Source: Phylloscopus collybita (taxonomy: Eukaryota; Chordata; Aves; Passeriformes; Phylloscopidae). Taken from it: a stretch of 64,000 nucleotides of DNA. Positions 25,001 to 37,000 of the stretch are shown here, one piece after another. The stretch's first letter is position 1. The number at the start of each line of letters is the position of its first letter. Made by a program: the position numbers and the translations under genes. Under the pieces are notes generated by a model. The model made no database searches, was not told the origin of the DNA, and saw only the letters and a program-made list of their open reading frames with translations. The stretch spans positions 377,001-441,000 of the forward strand of contig JAJNNQ010000005.1 in assembly GCA_027886175.1 (NCBI GenBank), given 5' to 3'.

Positions 25001-28000
25001 AAAGGCTCTAATGCACCCTATTTACTAGATGCACCACCCATCACTAGAAACATATTTCTGGAGGCATGGGAAGAGTGTTAGATATGAACACTGTAATACA
25101 GGTGGTAAACATCCTCAATTCTGTAATCATTAATCAGCTGGAACACATTAATATAGAGTCGAACTGAATACAGACAGCCTGCACCTAGATTGAAGATGAC
25201 AGTTTCAGCACAATCATTAAATTCCAGCTGGTTTTACTTATTTACAGATAATCGACAACTGCCTGAGCAGATACCGGTCTGGTGGTAGGCGTGAAACCAA
25301 CTCTGGGTTTAGCTTTCTGCACTCGTGTCAGAGACAACTGCTCTGATCCCTGCTGCAGCTGCTCCTAAGCCCAGGTCCAAAAGGCTTATTCTCTTCCTCT
25401 TTTCCAGCTCTCTTTGTGTTCTGCACAAAGAGCCGCAGAGCTGAGCGCTACTGGCAGAAAACCCTGCTCCAGATGGAGGAGATGGAGTCACAGATCCGGG
25501 AGGAAATCCGCAAAGGTAAGGCACTGCCTGGGTGCTGAGGAGCCATGGCTGGGAGCAGGATGTCAGGTTAGCAGGCTTGAAGCAATTTATCTTGTGCTGT
25601 ATAGAAGTTTATGGAGGTATTTGTAGGAGAAGTTCTGTGATCCCTGTGAGCTTTGACTGGGTTTGGGAATGAGGCTCAGTGGCTGGAAGTCCTGCTGCCT
25701 GGCTTGGGCAAGCCACTCATCTCCTGTGCCACCAGCTTCTCTGCCCTGGGGTTAATGGCCCCTGGCTGTATCAGAGGGTTACTTGAAGGTCATGATAACC
25801 TTCAGTGTGCTTTCTTCTTGGGTGCAACAGAAACTGCAGCATGCTCCTCATAGAGCAATGGGAGAAGTATTCCAGGTGTTGGCACCCACCATCCTGCAGT
25901 CCACAGTCCTGCCACATTGGCTGACATCCTGTCCTGGGGGGACTGGGCTCCTGGGGCAGAGAGTGTTCTGTCAGTGCTTGGGGCAAGGTGTACAGTCTGA
26001 TGGTTAAACCTCGATGGGAGTGTGCTGCTCAGAGAAAACACAGAGGCAGCCCCCACAAGGGCACGGCTTGAGGGGACAGAGATGGGATGTGTTGTGCTTT
26101 CCAGTGCCAGCTGTCTCGGCTGGTGGAGGACTGGACTCTCACCATCTGTGGGTCTCTTTGTGTAAGGTTTTGCAGAGCTGCAGACAGACATGACAGACCT
26201 GACCAAGGAGCTAAACCGCAGCCAGGGGATCCCCTTCCTGGAGTACAAGCACTTTGTCACCAGGACATTCTTCCCCAAAGTAAGGAGACAGCGCGTGTCA
26301 CGGGCATCTCATTGCTCCCAGATATGTCCCAACCAGTTTAGGGCTCTGCTAAAGGGCTTTTACAGTGTCACAAAATCATTCCACTGTGATATATTTACTT
26401 GTCACGAATTTCAGCCTTAATTATCATCAAAAGTGGAGCTGCACCTCCTGGGGTGTCATACAAGATTGGTCTTGCTTGCACATGACAGAAGCTGGCGGCA
26501 ACTGTCCCAGGAATTGCTCTGGCTTGCCTGTTTGGGGCCATTGCACACCTCCTCTGAAAGAGCTCTCACACAAGCGGAGTGCTGGGGCCTCCTCCTCAAG
26601 GGCTCCAGTGTCACCCCACTCCATTCAGCAGAGGCTGAAGGGTGAATTGGCAATCAGGGAGAAGGGCTTTTTGTCCCATGCAGGGTGCCCCCAAGAGTTC
26701 CCAGTCACTGGGCCAGTCCTCAGGAGCTCTTTGGATGTCTCTGTCTCTCCTCCCTGTCCAAGGTAGGGTGTGTGGTGCTCCCAGTAAGATGTCCCTTGGG
26801 CACTCAGTCCCAATCTGGAGTCCCTCACAGAGCTGCAGCAGACGTGCTGGTGCCGTTGTTCCTGTCACCGGCTGCTCCGCTGTGTGGCTGTGCGCCCTTC
26901 ACTCCGGCTGTATTTCACCCCCGAGGCAGTTGTGTGTCAGTGCTGAGGACTGAGATGGTGATTTATGACTGCAGAGTGTTTCATTAGTAGCTATTACTCA
27001 GTTTTTTCAGTTATGCAGTCTCCATATCTCTGCACACTAGAGGCTTTAAGATTCAGGCTGGTATATGAATGATAGAGATTTAAACATTTTTCCCATCTGT
27101 TTTAAAAGTTACGTATGTTGAAACACCCAGAACTCCTCTATTTTGATATAGTCTTCTGTAAAGCTTTCTCTTCTGGGAGTTTTCTAGCTGTCACATTACT
27201 CTATTTGCAGTCTCCCTGCCCTAAGAGCCTTGTGTCTGTGCAGACGTCTGCCTCCCCCCATCCTTGTGGTGTTTGCTCACTGGGGAGGCTCTTGCAAAGT
27301 GTTCCAAGGCTCCATAAGCCAGCCCCGTGCATGTCTTTGGAACAGGTGGCTTTACTCCTAATGACATGCCTCCCCATCTTATTCCCCCGAGGTGCACAGC
27401 ACACAGGTGCCCTCCCCTAATACTGTGCTTGGTTCCAGTGTTCCTCTCTCTACGAGGAGTGCTACATCCTGCCATCCCAGCAGCTCAGCTCACAGGTGGG
27501 CTCCCAGGTCCAGGAAACACATCCACTCCTGGTGGGGGAGTGGAAGGTGAGTAACCCACTAACAGAACAAATGCTTTAGGGTGTTGCTAACCATTAACAC
27601 AGACCAGCACTGGATCAGCTTTGGCTGGCTGAAGAAGGCAGATCTGTGAATCTGCTCTTGCATGAAGAAATGTTGGCCTGGGATCCTTCCTGGGCTGCAG
27701 TAAGGTCTCCCTCTGGAACCTCTGAAAGCTGACCAAATCTAGCCCTCTTCACCTCCTCTGGTACACCCACTAATTGTTTTGTCAGCCCTCAGCTGCACTT
27801 GCTCCATCTGTTTCATAGTGGGGACCCTCAAACTGGCCACAGTGCTCCAAGTATCCTCAGGAATGCAGAACAGAATGGAATGGCCACTGTCACTGACCCA
27901 GCTGTGTGTTCCTTGCCAGCAAAGCTGCTGGCTGTGTCAGGCAGGGGGAGGAGGGTCTCTTCTGCTTAGTATCTCTGTGCTCAGTAAGGGCATCCCTGCC

Positions 28001-31000
28001 ATCAAGAGGGATAAAATGTAGAGGAAAACAACAAGCAGGGTTTTCTTAGTCTGTTTCTAAATTTTTCTTCAGATCCCTGAGAACTGCAGGCCCAACATGG
28101 AAGAAGGAATTTCTCTGTTCTCCACCTTACTCAACAACAAGCACTTCCTCATTGTGTTTGTCCATGCTCTCGAGCAACAGAAGGATTTTGCTGTCAGAGA
28201 CAGGTATGAGCTTCAGAACCAAAGATTTGGCAGCTGGAGGAGATTAATTTATTCCTAACCCAAAGCAATCCAGCTAGTGTCTGAGGCTGTGTGCTTCAGT
28301 GGACAATTGAGTCACACTTTCCTAGACATTTCTGTTAGAAATGGATGGCCATAAACCCTGAAGAGCACTCACTCATTGGGCTTACCAATAAGAGTGTGCA
28401 AGCTGACCTGAGGTCCTGCAGCACTGAATGAGGGTTGGAACTTCTGACACCATTAAGAAGGGTCATGGAAATTGTCTGAAAGACTAGCTTTGTGTGTTGG
28501 GGGTTTTTAGTGCCAGTCAGCAACTTGGTCTCATTGGATTTGGGCTTGAGTCCTGTACCCTTCTGTGTTTCAGGTGCAACCTGGCCTCCCTGCTTACTAT
28601 TGCACTGCATGGGAAACTGGAGTATTACACCAGCATCATGAAGGACCTCTTGGTGGATCTAATAGATGCTTCAGCTTCCAAAAACCCCAAGCTTATGCTG
28701 AGGAGGACAGAATCTGTGGTGGAGAAGATGCTCACCAATTGGATGTCCATCTGCATGTACAGCTATCTCAGAGTAAGAGAACCAGTCCCTGCTGCAGTGG
28801 GTGCAGGGTCACCTCTGTGTGCAGCAGGGATGAGGGATGTGGGGGAAGGCCTGGGACCTGATACTTGTTAGCAGTGCTGCTCACTAAGGCTTGGCAAACT
28901 GATGTATTGAATGATTCAGGTGTAGGAAAGCAACCTGAAGTTCAATTGCTTCTCCACTTCTGCCCAGGGCTTTGGTGAGCTGTTCATGGCAGGCCAGAGC
29001 GCAGATCAGCGTTTTCACTGTGCTTGAGAAGAGCCATGGGGGAGCTGAAAAATAACCAGAATGGCTGGAGATTTTGGGAACCACCTGGTTATGTGTTGTT
29101 TCTGTGAGCAGCTGGCACAGCCATGCTGAGCAGTCAGCCTGTCTTGTCTCAGCAGCCACAGGAGGGCCAAGGGCACAGGGGCAGTGGCTGCTCTGTATCG
29201 GTGCCCATTGGTGTGTGGGGCCTCTTGTGCAGGGGCATCCTCGTGGTTCTGCACAAATCTGAGCAGGAGAGGTGGGCTGCCTGTCTTCTCTCGGTAATGA
29301 GCAAGAAAGTGTTTGGCATCTCAGAGCCATCAGCAGTCCATCTGCTCAGTGCTTTATCTCCAACATTTGCCAGTTCTGTTTGGAATTCCCCAGAAGAATT
29401 GAGCAATAACTTAATTGATTCCACAGCAGTTAATTGGAGGATACTCCATTATACCCACGGGAAGAGCCTTGAAAAAGCGTTTGAAAAAATCTCTTTTCCC
29501 AAAGTGTTTTCTACATCCACAGAAGTGATTCTGTATTGTCTTCATACATATTGTGATGTTTTCTGATCCCAGATGATCATTTTTTGTCCTAAAGCCAGTT
29601 GTTTTGTAGTTAATAATCTTACATTTTAGCTGACACAGTTAGCCAGTCTAATAAAAGAAGACTTACAGGAGTGGATGAGGATGGCTGTGCCAATGTAGCC
29701 CAGCTATCCAGCCTGTAAGTACAGAAAAGAGGAAATCAGTAAAATTTTTTTAATCTTCAGATTTTGTTCCTGTAGTTTAACCATTGGAGAAAAAAAAGTG
29801 CTGATTTTCCCTTTTGGGGTGGGGAGACCACATGTGAGGCATCTGATCCAGCTCCAGCTTGTGCTAAAAATGGACCTTGTGCAAGAAGGCTTTCTCAGGG
29901 AAAAAAGAAAAAGAGGAAAGTGGAGCCTTATCACGTGGGGCTGAAGGCTTGAGCACGTTACACGGCTCACTAATGGCAAGGAGCTGCACACACAGCACTG
30001 GGTGGGAGCTACCCACTCCTGCAGGCTGGGCTGGGGCTGGGGGGACTGTGGCCATCCCCAGGGGGCTGTGGCCATCCCCAGGGCCAGGCAGTGCTGCTGT
30101 GAGCTGTGAGCTGTGGGCTGTGGGCTGTGGGCTGGCTTCCCCCTGCTCATGGCCCACAGAGGGAGGATCAGAATGGGGTATGGTGGGAGCAGGACTGTGA
30201 GGTGACTGGGCCCTTTGCAGAGCTGTCGGGCTGCTGGCTGAATGTGCGTTTCCATCCACCTGCAGCAGGTTCTTGGCAGGAGCTAAGGCTGCACAGCGGG
30301 TCTGCAGCCCCCTCCAGGCCATGTCCAGCCTGAAGCCATGGCAGTGCAGAGCAGCCTCTTTCCCATCTCTGAGAGCAAATGGTTTCAAACTAGAGGTGCA
30401 GTGAGGTTGATTTCCAGGAGACTCTGGTATCTCACATGCTCCACAGTGAGGGTAGGATCAGAGGAGCCACTGAGCTGCTCCTGAAATATGAAAAGGGAAA
30501 AGAATTGGTCAGATGGCAGTGTCTGGAGAGGAAATTTGTCCCAGGTGACACAAGTCCGGCTGTGCAAAGGGACAGGAGCTTGATCCAGATCAGCAGAGCT
30601 GGCATCTTCCCCACCACAAAAATGAGGATGGAGCTCCTGTGGTGGAACAGACAGCACCTCCTTCCACATGGCTGGTGTCAGCTCAGGGCTGTGATTTACA
30701 TAGTAGTGATAGCCAAAGGCCTCCCATGTGCCTTGCGTTCCTAAGGATCAAACTCTGCTGCCTTTGGAGAAGCATTTCTTGGTTAAAAAGGAGGCTGGCC
30801 TGCCTGCCTGTAGCACTGCTCCGTCAGACATGTGATGATGGGCCTGGTTTTCATTCCTGAATTATCCCCATTAATCACAATGTCTATTTGAAACAGCTGC
30901 TGTGAAAGTCCCTGCCGTTGTGCAGTGGAAAAATTCCAAATGCTTGTATTTTCCCTTGTAAGTCAACGCTACATGCTCAAAACATTTGTTTCACATTAAT

Positions 31001-34000
31001 GCTCTGCCTAACAGCCCGTCCATTTGTGTTTTGGGGGAAAATGATTTGAAGGAGCTGTCTTCAGCTGGGAAGGAGCTGCTGGCCACAGGCATTCGTGGCT
31101 GCACATGTGGAGGGCACCTGAAGGTGGTGGAGTCCCCTGGCAGGGGCTGGCTCAGGGTGTGTGGGGTTGGGATGAGCTGGCAGGGGCTTGCTGCAAAGCA
31201 CGGGGACTCAGAGGTAACTTGCAGCATTTGCACAATCAATGCAGAACTCTGTTTCTGCAGAACCGAGTGCAAATTGTAGATTAAATGGTCCAAGTCTCTA
31301 CTTTGTGCTACAGTTTTGGTGGGAAAAGCTTTAAAAGGAAGCCTTCTCCATGAGCTACCATGGTACCATTGTGCCCGGCTCCTAACAGGGTTGGGGAGTT
31401 AAAGGAAAAGTAGGGTTCTGGAATTCAGCTTTTATGTCTGGGTCCAAACTTACCCAAGTTTTGCATGTGGGATAGAGGTTTGGTTCTTCACAGAATGCAA
31501 GCAGATAATTGTCCCAAAATTAGCGGGCACTTGAGATAAGCAGCTGTATTCTGTGCTGTTCCCACCCTAGGCTCACAAAACATTTTGGAAATGGCTGTAG
31601 TGTGATCCTGGGAGGACATCTATAATAACTTGTCAGAGTTGTGTTAATAGGGCAGCAACATGTGAATCCAGTCTGTGCTCTAAACCTTTTTGTTTTCCCA
31701 AGCATATAAAAATGAAGCCCTCCCACGCTCCTCGTGCGTGGAACAGTTCAAGTCCTGCCAGCCTGAACTGTGCTTTCCATTACTGCAGTTATTTCAGTGC
31801 CCTGGGTAGCTTTAAGGGCCCATAACAGTTCAGTCAAAAATGAAAATGAAGTCTCATTAAAATACATTCACAATAGGAGGAAAAAAAGGCCCCAGACTGT
31901 GTTTTTTAAAGTATTTTTTTTTGTCCTGAATCAGCACTGATCTCTTCTGGTTAAACTTCCTTTCTCCTAACTAGCCAAGTCCAAAGACAGTTTTGATTCC
32001 TTTCCAGATGAGCTTTCCGAACAATGCTGGAGGTTTCACAAGTTTGCCATTTTATCTCTAGTTCCTGCCTGCCAGCCCTTCTTTCCCTGCTTTGAAATTT
32101 GCTGTCTGATTAGCGCTTTTGCAGATTTCCATAACATCCCACGGTTCCTGAGCCTGAAAGCCAAAAAGCCAAACAGAAATAGCATCTGGCCAGTGGAGCT
32201 CTGTGGCTGTGTCCCCCGTGGGCTGCCCCTGCCCGCGCACCCTGCAGCGGTGACCCCGCAACGCGCGCCCCGCCGCCGCCCGGGCAGCCTCCTGTGGGCT
32301 GGGGGTGCCGCAGAGCCAGCCCTCACCCTGGCAGCCCGTGCTCATTTCAGCCCACGAGGGCTCCCACACCAGTGGGCCTTGCCCTTTTTGAATGGTTTTG
32401 GAGGCACTGCAGTCTCCCTTGGTGGGGGCGGGCAGGCTCCAGAGCCCAGCCCTGAGTTTAGCCTCAGGTTTGTCCCTGCTCACGTGTGACACAAACGGGG
32501 TTCCTGTTGGTAGCATGGCCAGTGTCAGGGACTGCAGGGCCAGCCAGTGGTGTTTTGTGGTTTGCAGGATGAGGGCAGCGGTACTGCAGCCCGAGGAGGT
32601 CTCCATGTCAGTGTTGTCCCCTTGTTATATCTTGCTTCTGCCTTTCTCTCCTAAATGAACTCTTTGTATCTTCTGCTCATTCTTCACTCTTTGCAGTCCT
32701 CAGCTTTTCCCCTCCTTGACTCCACACCTTCCTCTACATTCTGGAAGCCATGCCTTCCTGCATTCCAGCACCCGCAGCCCTGCTCTCAGCCCATTTTGTG
32801 CTGCCTGCTCACAGGAGCATTGCAGGAATCATTAGGCCCCTGCAGCAGACCCAGGGAGCTTCCCAGTATTCATGAAGTCAGCGCTGAAAAGGAAGCCAGT
32901 GCCCTGCTGGCACAGACGGTGTGTGCCCACTGACAGCCCTGCTCTATCACCCTATCATCAACCGCACCAAATGCAGCGCATCCAAATTGACATCAAACTA
33001 ATTGCTTTAGCAATTATAGGGCAATTAGAATAAAAGAATCACCAAGTTTTAATTAAGAAGCAGATTGAACAGGATTTAGCAGTTCCTAGCTGAGAAATAT
33101 CAAAACCGTTGGGTATCTGTTGTCTTGAGCAGGCTCTCAGATGGCAGGCCTGTGTGTGCGGGGGGAGGCTCACAACACGTAAATGTGCAGAATTTGCACT
33201 TGCCTCATTGGAAGGAAATTGAACGTGAACATTAGGGAGAATGGGATGTACTCTATCACTGAAGAGTTCCTTAAGAAAACAGCTTATGTTTCCCTTGCAC
33301 ATCAGTGCAGCAAGCAGAAGTGGATCAGAAATTTGGCATTAAACTGTGTAGCTGAATCACATCACAAATAGATGCTCCCTGTTATATTTTTAGTTCTTGC
33401 TACAGGAGTGCCACAGTTCACCTCTCTCCCATGAACTTAGGTTTGATGAATGTAAGGAGTTAAATGGTGTGTTTGCTTGCTGTCACATGGGAACAGCTTG
33501 TTGACCCTGATCCTCTGTTTTGCTGTGATGAGGGCTCTGCTGTGGTATGAGAAGTATGAACGCTGGTTCCCAGAGCCACAGGCCCAAGCTGTGGGCTCAC
33601 TCCCATGGAGTTCAGTGGCAAACTAGGCAGTGCAATGAGGGGTTCAGCTGATCTATTCATGAGAAAGCTGGGTGCCCAAATATTTCTGTTCTTGGATTTT
33701 TGTGCACATCAGCCCTATCTTGTCCTGCTGTGTGCAGCATGTTGTACAGTCTGCACCCTGTCAGATTGCAGGAAGCATGTCTGTAGCACAGTATGCTAGA
33801 TTCCCCCTGTTCCTGTGTAATTCACATGTAAATTAATGCAAATTTGCATTTTGCCGACTATCATGTGTGCACATCCTGGCTCAGCACAGCCATGCATACG
33901 CGCCTGCCTTCTGAGCAGGGCCCCAGCTCTGCCCCGGAGACAGCACAGGCTGGCACAGCCATCGGTGCCGTTCCACAGCTCCAGTGCTTGCTGCAGGATT

Positions 34001-37000
34001 GGACGGGGTATGTTGATGCTGACAGTTACAGCATCCCCAAAAACGGCCTGCGGCTGTTGTTGGCTGTCGTGTCCTCTTCCCCATCTGCGCTGTCATGTTG
34101 CCACAAGTCTGAAAACTTCTGAGCTGCCTCAGAGAGAGGCAAGGGGGAGCTGGGAGGTGATGGCCCTGCCAGGTGTTTGCAGCACCTGGGGTGGACTAGT
34201 CCCACTCCCTGGTGTGCAGAGGCACCTTCACTGTCTGCAAGAGCCCGGCCCTGCCGTGCTGCTGATGGACCTGTCACCACCAGGTCCGGGTTGCTGACTT
34301 GGTCTTTTCTTTCCCCAGGAGACAGTTGGAGAGCCTTTCTTCCTGCTGATCTGTGCCATCAAACAGCAGATTAACAAGGGTTCCATCGACGCCATCACAG
34401 GGAAGGCCAGGTACACCCTCAACGAGGAGTGGCTGCTGAGGGAGAACATAGAGGCAAAGCCCAGGGTGAGTACCCATGTGCTGGGGCTTCTCCAGAGCTG
34501 GGGTTGAGAGGGAGGTGCCCTGCTCATAGCATGTAGGTCTGCACAGCTGAGAGGAGGAGGCACCCAGACAAAAAGAGAAGGTTTCTGATAGAAAGAGTTG
34601 CTCTCCTTGCCCTGCAGCTTTGGGCTGCAACTGAGGCAGCAGCTGTGCCCCCCTGGTCTCCAAGTGGGTGTCTGTGGCAGCCTGTAGACCCTCACAGCTG
34701 CCTATCCTGCTGTCCAGGAGCTCTCAAGGGCCCCAGGCACTGCAGCAGACCCATCCTGCAGCAGGCTTAGGGCTGGTTTAGGCAGTGGAGCTTGGCCCAT
34801 TGCATCAAGCAGAGGCTGAGCAATGAGCTTTGGTGGTCCCATTAGTCACCAGTCGGAGGCAAGCAACTGAGGACACGGCTGGTAATGGGGGCTGACCCTT
34901 CCTCCTGCCTCCTGGTGGTCAAGCCCCATTAGCAGGACAGCATGAGAGGAGGCTGCTGTGTTGCTCCCTATGTTCTCCCAGCTTGGCCAACAGAGCCCTC
35001 AGCCCCTGGGGCTGAAAATCAGTGCTTCTCATGTTGTAAAGCATTGATGGCCACATTAGTTCAGCCTGATCTCCATCAGCACGGGGCCCAGGGTGCACCA
35101 GCCAGAGCTGCTTCCAAGCATTCTTGTGAGGCAGCAGAAGCAGACAGGTCATCCCTAACACAGCCTCTGCCTGCAGAACCTCAACGTCTCCTTCCAAGGC
35201 TGTGGGATGGACTCCCTGAGCGTCAGAGCCATGGACACGGACACACTCAGTCAAGTGAAAGAGAAAATTCTGGAGGCCTTCTGCAAGAACGTCCCCTACT
35301 CCCAGTGGCCAAGAGTGGAAGACGTCGACCTCGGTAGGTGCATGGGACCAGCCAGTCTGTAAAAACAGGTGAAGCACTTAAAGAAGTGCAGCAGCTGTTG
35401 GTGCCTGTCAGAGCAGTGGGTGAAGCAGTGCAGACATCAGGGCAGCCATTCAGTCCCAGACCCCCGGGCCCTGCCTCCTTTGGGCTGGGCTCTCACTTCT
35501 CCCCTCTCTGTGTTCAGAGTGGTTTGCCACCAGCACTGACAGCTACATCCTGCGGGACCTCGATGACACCTCGGTGGTGGAGGACGGCAGGAAGAAGCTC
35601 AACACATTAGCACATTACAAGGTAAAGCTACCGACGCCTCAGGGGAGCCCCTCCTCCTCGGAGCCTGCCTGGCCTCCAGGGCGAGCTGCGGTTCCCCTGC
35701 AAAAACGGGATCGTCGGGAACAAGCAGAGAGGTTGCCATAGCTCCGTGAGAGCTTCCAGGGAATAGACATCTGCCCTGGCGAGAATCTCGTTAATATTGC
35801 AACACACAGAAACTAATTAACACTCTTCATGCAAAACAAGTTATTACTGACAACAGAAAGAGGAGGGGAAAAAGCTCTTATTCCCAAGGGCCACCAGCCT
35901 GGCTGATTAGTATCTCTGTGCTCTTGATCCGCGCTCTGCTGAAATCGCAGCTACAGCTGTCAGTGCCTGCTCTGAGAGCAGGGGCTGGGGATACCATCGA
36001 GGAAGTGAGGCCAAAAATATGAGGAAACATGGTGAATCAGATTGTTTTCTTGACTGTTTTTCTATTTAAAATTAAATGAAACCAGAAATACTTAACGATT
36101 TTCATATTCCCTGGTATGCCTGGAAGCACAATCCTCACTGGTCTGTAGCCGTGCCTGGAAAAGAAGAGTGGAGCTGAGTGCTCATTAGCATGGTTATCGG
36201 GGTGGGAGCCGTGCCAGAGCCGCGCTGGCACGCTGCCCCACGGCACAGAGCCTGCCCAGCCCGCGGGGAACGGCAAACCAGCACTGGCACAGCCAAACTC
36301 TCCTTCCTTTTCAAATTACCTGCTGTCCACATCCAAAAATGGGTCTTGGATACATGTATTTGCCCAATTCCCGTTGGGTTTGAGAACCTCACTACCTTGT
36401 AATTATATTGAAAATTCCCTTTCCACATAATGGGGGGCAGGGCAGGTTCAGGGGATGTTTGTGGCAGAACCATGGCTGCACCAGCAGAATGCCCCAGCTC
36501 CTGGGATCTTCCTAGGAGCAGGGAGGCACTGATAAGGCCCTCATCATCAATGCATGTTCTTCCCTTCCTCCACAGATCCCTGAAGGGGCATCCCTGGCCA
36601 TGAGTTTGACGGACAAGAAGGACACCACGCTGAGCAGAGGTAATAGCTTGCTCCTCTTCCCTGCTGCTGCTGAGCAGGCAGGAATGCTTGCATCCTCAGG
36701 GGGTTGTCTCTGTCTGGGGATGCTGGAGGACGCTGCCAGCCCCTGTTCCTGGGCACTGTGGATGCGCTGGCTCTCAACATGTGCTATCCAGGCTCCTCCC
36801 TCTGCCTCATGGGTCATAGGGTGCTCTCCCAGCCCTCACGGTGTTTGCACCTTCCATCTCACACCCTCGTTGGGGGTTGGCATCCAATCTGTGCTGACAG
36901 AGTGAGAGAAAGGAAGAATCTGAAGCCAGTTGGTTGAAAAAGTCCTCTCCCTCCCAGTTACATATCTTCAGTCCCTTGCCAGTGCATTTCTAGGTTTCAG

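Noticed and set aside
33183..33371. Short + strand frame in the large PLXND1 intron as a possible extra exon
   Set aside because: Plexin proteins are continuous across this intron, and no splice-site pair keeps the frame with conserved residues.
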